Made by a program: the position numbers and the translations under genes | Shown here: in pieces, positions 63,118 through 64,000 of the stretch | Position numbering within the stretch: the stretch's first letter is position 1 | Layout: every line of letters starts with the position of its first letter | DNA from: Chlorocebus sabaeus | Lineage: Eukaryota > Chordata > Mammalia > Primates > Cercopithecidae | DNA length: 64,000 bases | NCBI RefSeq assembly: GCF_047675955.1 | Contig: NC_132923.1 | Location: 94,051,137-94,115,136 of the forward strand | Reading direction: 5' to 3' | The notes under the pieces: model-generated | Told to the model about the DNA's origin: nothing | What the model saw: only the letters and a program-made list of their open reading frames with translations | The model's database searches: none

Positions 63118-63250
63118 CTTATTTATTTTTAGAGATGGGGGGGATCTCACCTTGTTGCCCAGGCCAGACTTGAACTTTTGAGCTCAAGCAATCCTCCTGC
63201 CTCAGCCTCTTGAGTAGCTGGGACTACAGGCATGCACCACCACACCTGGC
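63118..63250 (-). mobile_element. free Alu monomer (FLAM-like)
   Basis: One arm, reverse: 'tttagagatgggggggatct', 'gcaatcctcctgcctcagcc', 'tgcaccaccacacctggc'. The outer word TCCATTTATT marks its own target. Confidence 0.8.
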
Positions 63251-63274
63251 TCCATTTATTTTTTCAATCCAGGT

Positions 63275-63720
63275 GCTGGCACTCACATTTACTACCTGTG
63301 TGATTTTGGGCAAATTACTTCCCTGAGCCTCGGTTTTCTCCTTTAGAAAACAGAGAGAAAAAGGCCAGGTGCAGTGGCTCACGCCTGTAATCCCAGCACT
63401 TTGGGAGGCCAAGGTGGGCAGATCATGAGGTCAGGAGTTCGAGACCAGCCTAACCAACATGATGAAACCCCATCTCTACTAAAAATACAAAATTTAGCTG
63501 GGCGTGGTGGTGCGCACCTGTAATCCCAGCTACTCGGGAGGCTGAGGCAGAAGAATCTGTTGAACCTGGGAGTCGGAGGTTACAGTAGGCTGAGATCGTG
63601 CCACTGACTCCAGCCTGATGACAGTGAGACTCCATCTCAAAAAAAAAAAAAGAAAAAGAAAATAGAAAAATACTCATTTCATGGAGTTGCTGTTGGAATT
63701 AAATTAACTGAAATATTGTA
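63275..63720 (+). mobile_element. MIR SINE split by an Alu
   Basis: 'tactacctgtgtgattttgg', 'gcaaattacttccctgagcc' before the Alu. 'ttcatggagttgctgttgga' and 'attaaattaactgaaata' after it. Confidence 0.8.
63363..63655 (+). mobile_element. AluS-like SINE in MIR
   Basis: Forward Alu with small deletions near its end ('ccactgactccagcctgatg'). The A-rich tail is (AAAAAG)n. Confidence 0.92.
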
Positions 63721-63829
63721 TTCCTTCATTCAACAAAAATGTATGAGACCCAGTGTGAGCCAGGTGCTGTTTTTGGTGCTGGGGACACTGGAAGAAGCAG
63801 ATGGAGACACTCCCTTGGAATCATGGAAA

Positions 63830-64000
63830 TATTTTAAGTTAGAAAAAATTAATTGAAGCAAAATATGCATACAGAAGAGTACGAAAATCAGAAATGTACA
63901 CAGCTCAATGCACTTTCACAAACTAAACATACCCGCAACCAGCACCCTGATGAGGAAACAACATTACTAACACAGTCAGAAACAGGGTGTGACAAGAAAG
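63830..64000 (+). mobile_element. L1M 3'-end fragment, cut by the window edge
   Basis: 'gtacacagctcaatgcactt', 'tcacaaactaaacatacccg' and 'accagcaccctgatgagga' are the old L1 3' module. It continues beyond the window. Confidence 0.7.

Overview
This window is primate genomic DNA, and most likely comes from an Old World monkey (Cercopithecidae). Nearly sixty Alu elements or Alu pieces cover a large part of it, which by itself indicates a simian primate. Three of the youngest Alus (at about 11.7, 37.7 and 50.5 kb) carry the CTCAAGCC start, a GGGCGAGGTGG- or GGGTGAGGTGG-type linker, and GATCCGGCCACTG (GATCGGGCCACTG in the 37.7 kb copy) instead of GATCGCGCCACTG. That combination marks the cercopithecid AluYR lineage and is not the human or ape AluY pattern. 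The genus cannot be decided from this window.

No protein-coding exon could be supported. Every long open frame examined lies in an Alu, an LTR, an L1 or L2 fragment, or GC-rich sequence that has no recognisable protein behind it. The window is best read as intronic or intergenic DNA. The best candidate for gene regulation is a CpG-rich stretch at about 19.9-20.5 kb. It lies within a block (about 18.6-22.4 kb) that contains no Alu, which is unusual here.

Layout. From 0-10.7 kb there are Alus, L2 and MIR fossils, an internally deleted U6 pseudogene at 2.26 kb, and a minus-strand MLT1 LTR carrying two Alus with perfect 17-bp target duplications. At 10.7-14.7 kb a minus-strand L1 3' end carries two Alus (one AluYR). 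It is followed by an L2 interrupted by a complete 1.5-kb LTR12-type (HERV9) solo LTR with a CCAT target duplication. From 14.7-18.6 kb there is an ERV1-like LTR, an MLT1 and LINE fragments. The 18.6-22.4 kb block is the GC-rich region without Alus. From 22.4-31.2 kb there is a THE1-type solo LTR (GACCT duplication), further MLT1/MST LTRs, and many Alus.

From 31.2-33.5 kb lies one copy of an old duplication whose partner is at 51.3-53.5 kb. Both copies share unique sequence, MER5A-like, L2 and MIR parts in the same order, but carry different later insertions. From 33.5-35.6 kb there is an old minus-strand L1. From 37.0-45.5 kb one old plus-strand L1M (5' UTR, ORF1, start of ORF2) is broken up by an ERV1-like solo LTR (CCAG duplication). 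That LTR in turn contains two Alus at one target site, a nearly full-length U6 copy and another Alu. About a dozen further insertions, including a 78-bp CT tract, also interrupt the L1M. From 46.4-49.4 kb another stretch lacks Alus and holds a solo LTR (GGGC duplication). From 53.5-64 kb there are MIR-rich unique DNA, a second case of two Alus at one target site, a three-monomer Alu, an Alu nested in an Alu, an Alu with an internal inversion, and L1 3' ends.

No genes act together here. What the window records is a layered history of insertions: L2, MIR and hAT first, then MLT1, L1M and the old duplication, then ERV1/THE1/LTR12 LTRs and AluJ/S, and finally the AluYR copies. Subfamily names were assigned by eye from remembered consensus features, and boundaries without a stated target duplication are good to about 10-30 bp.
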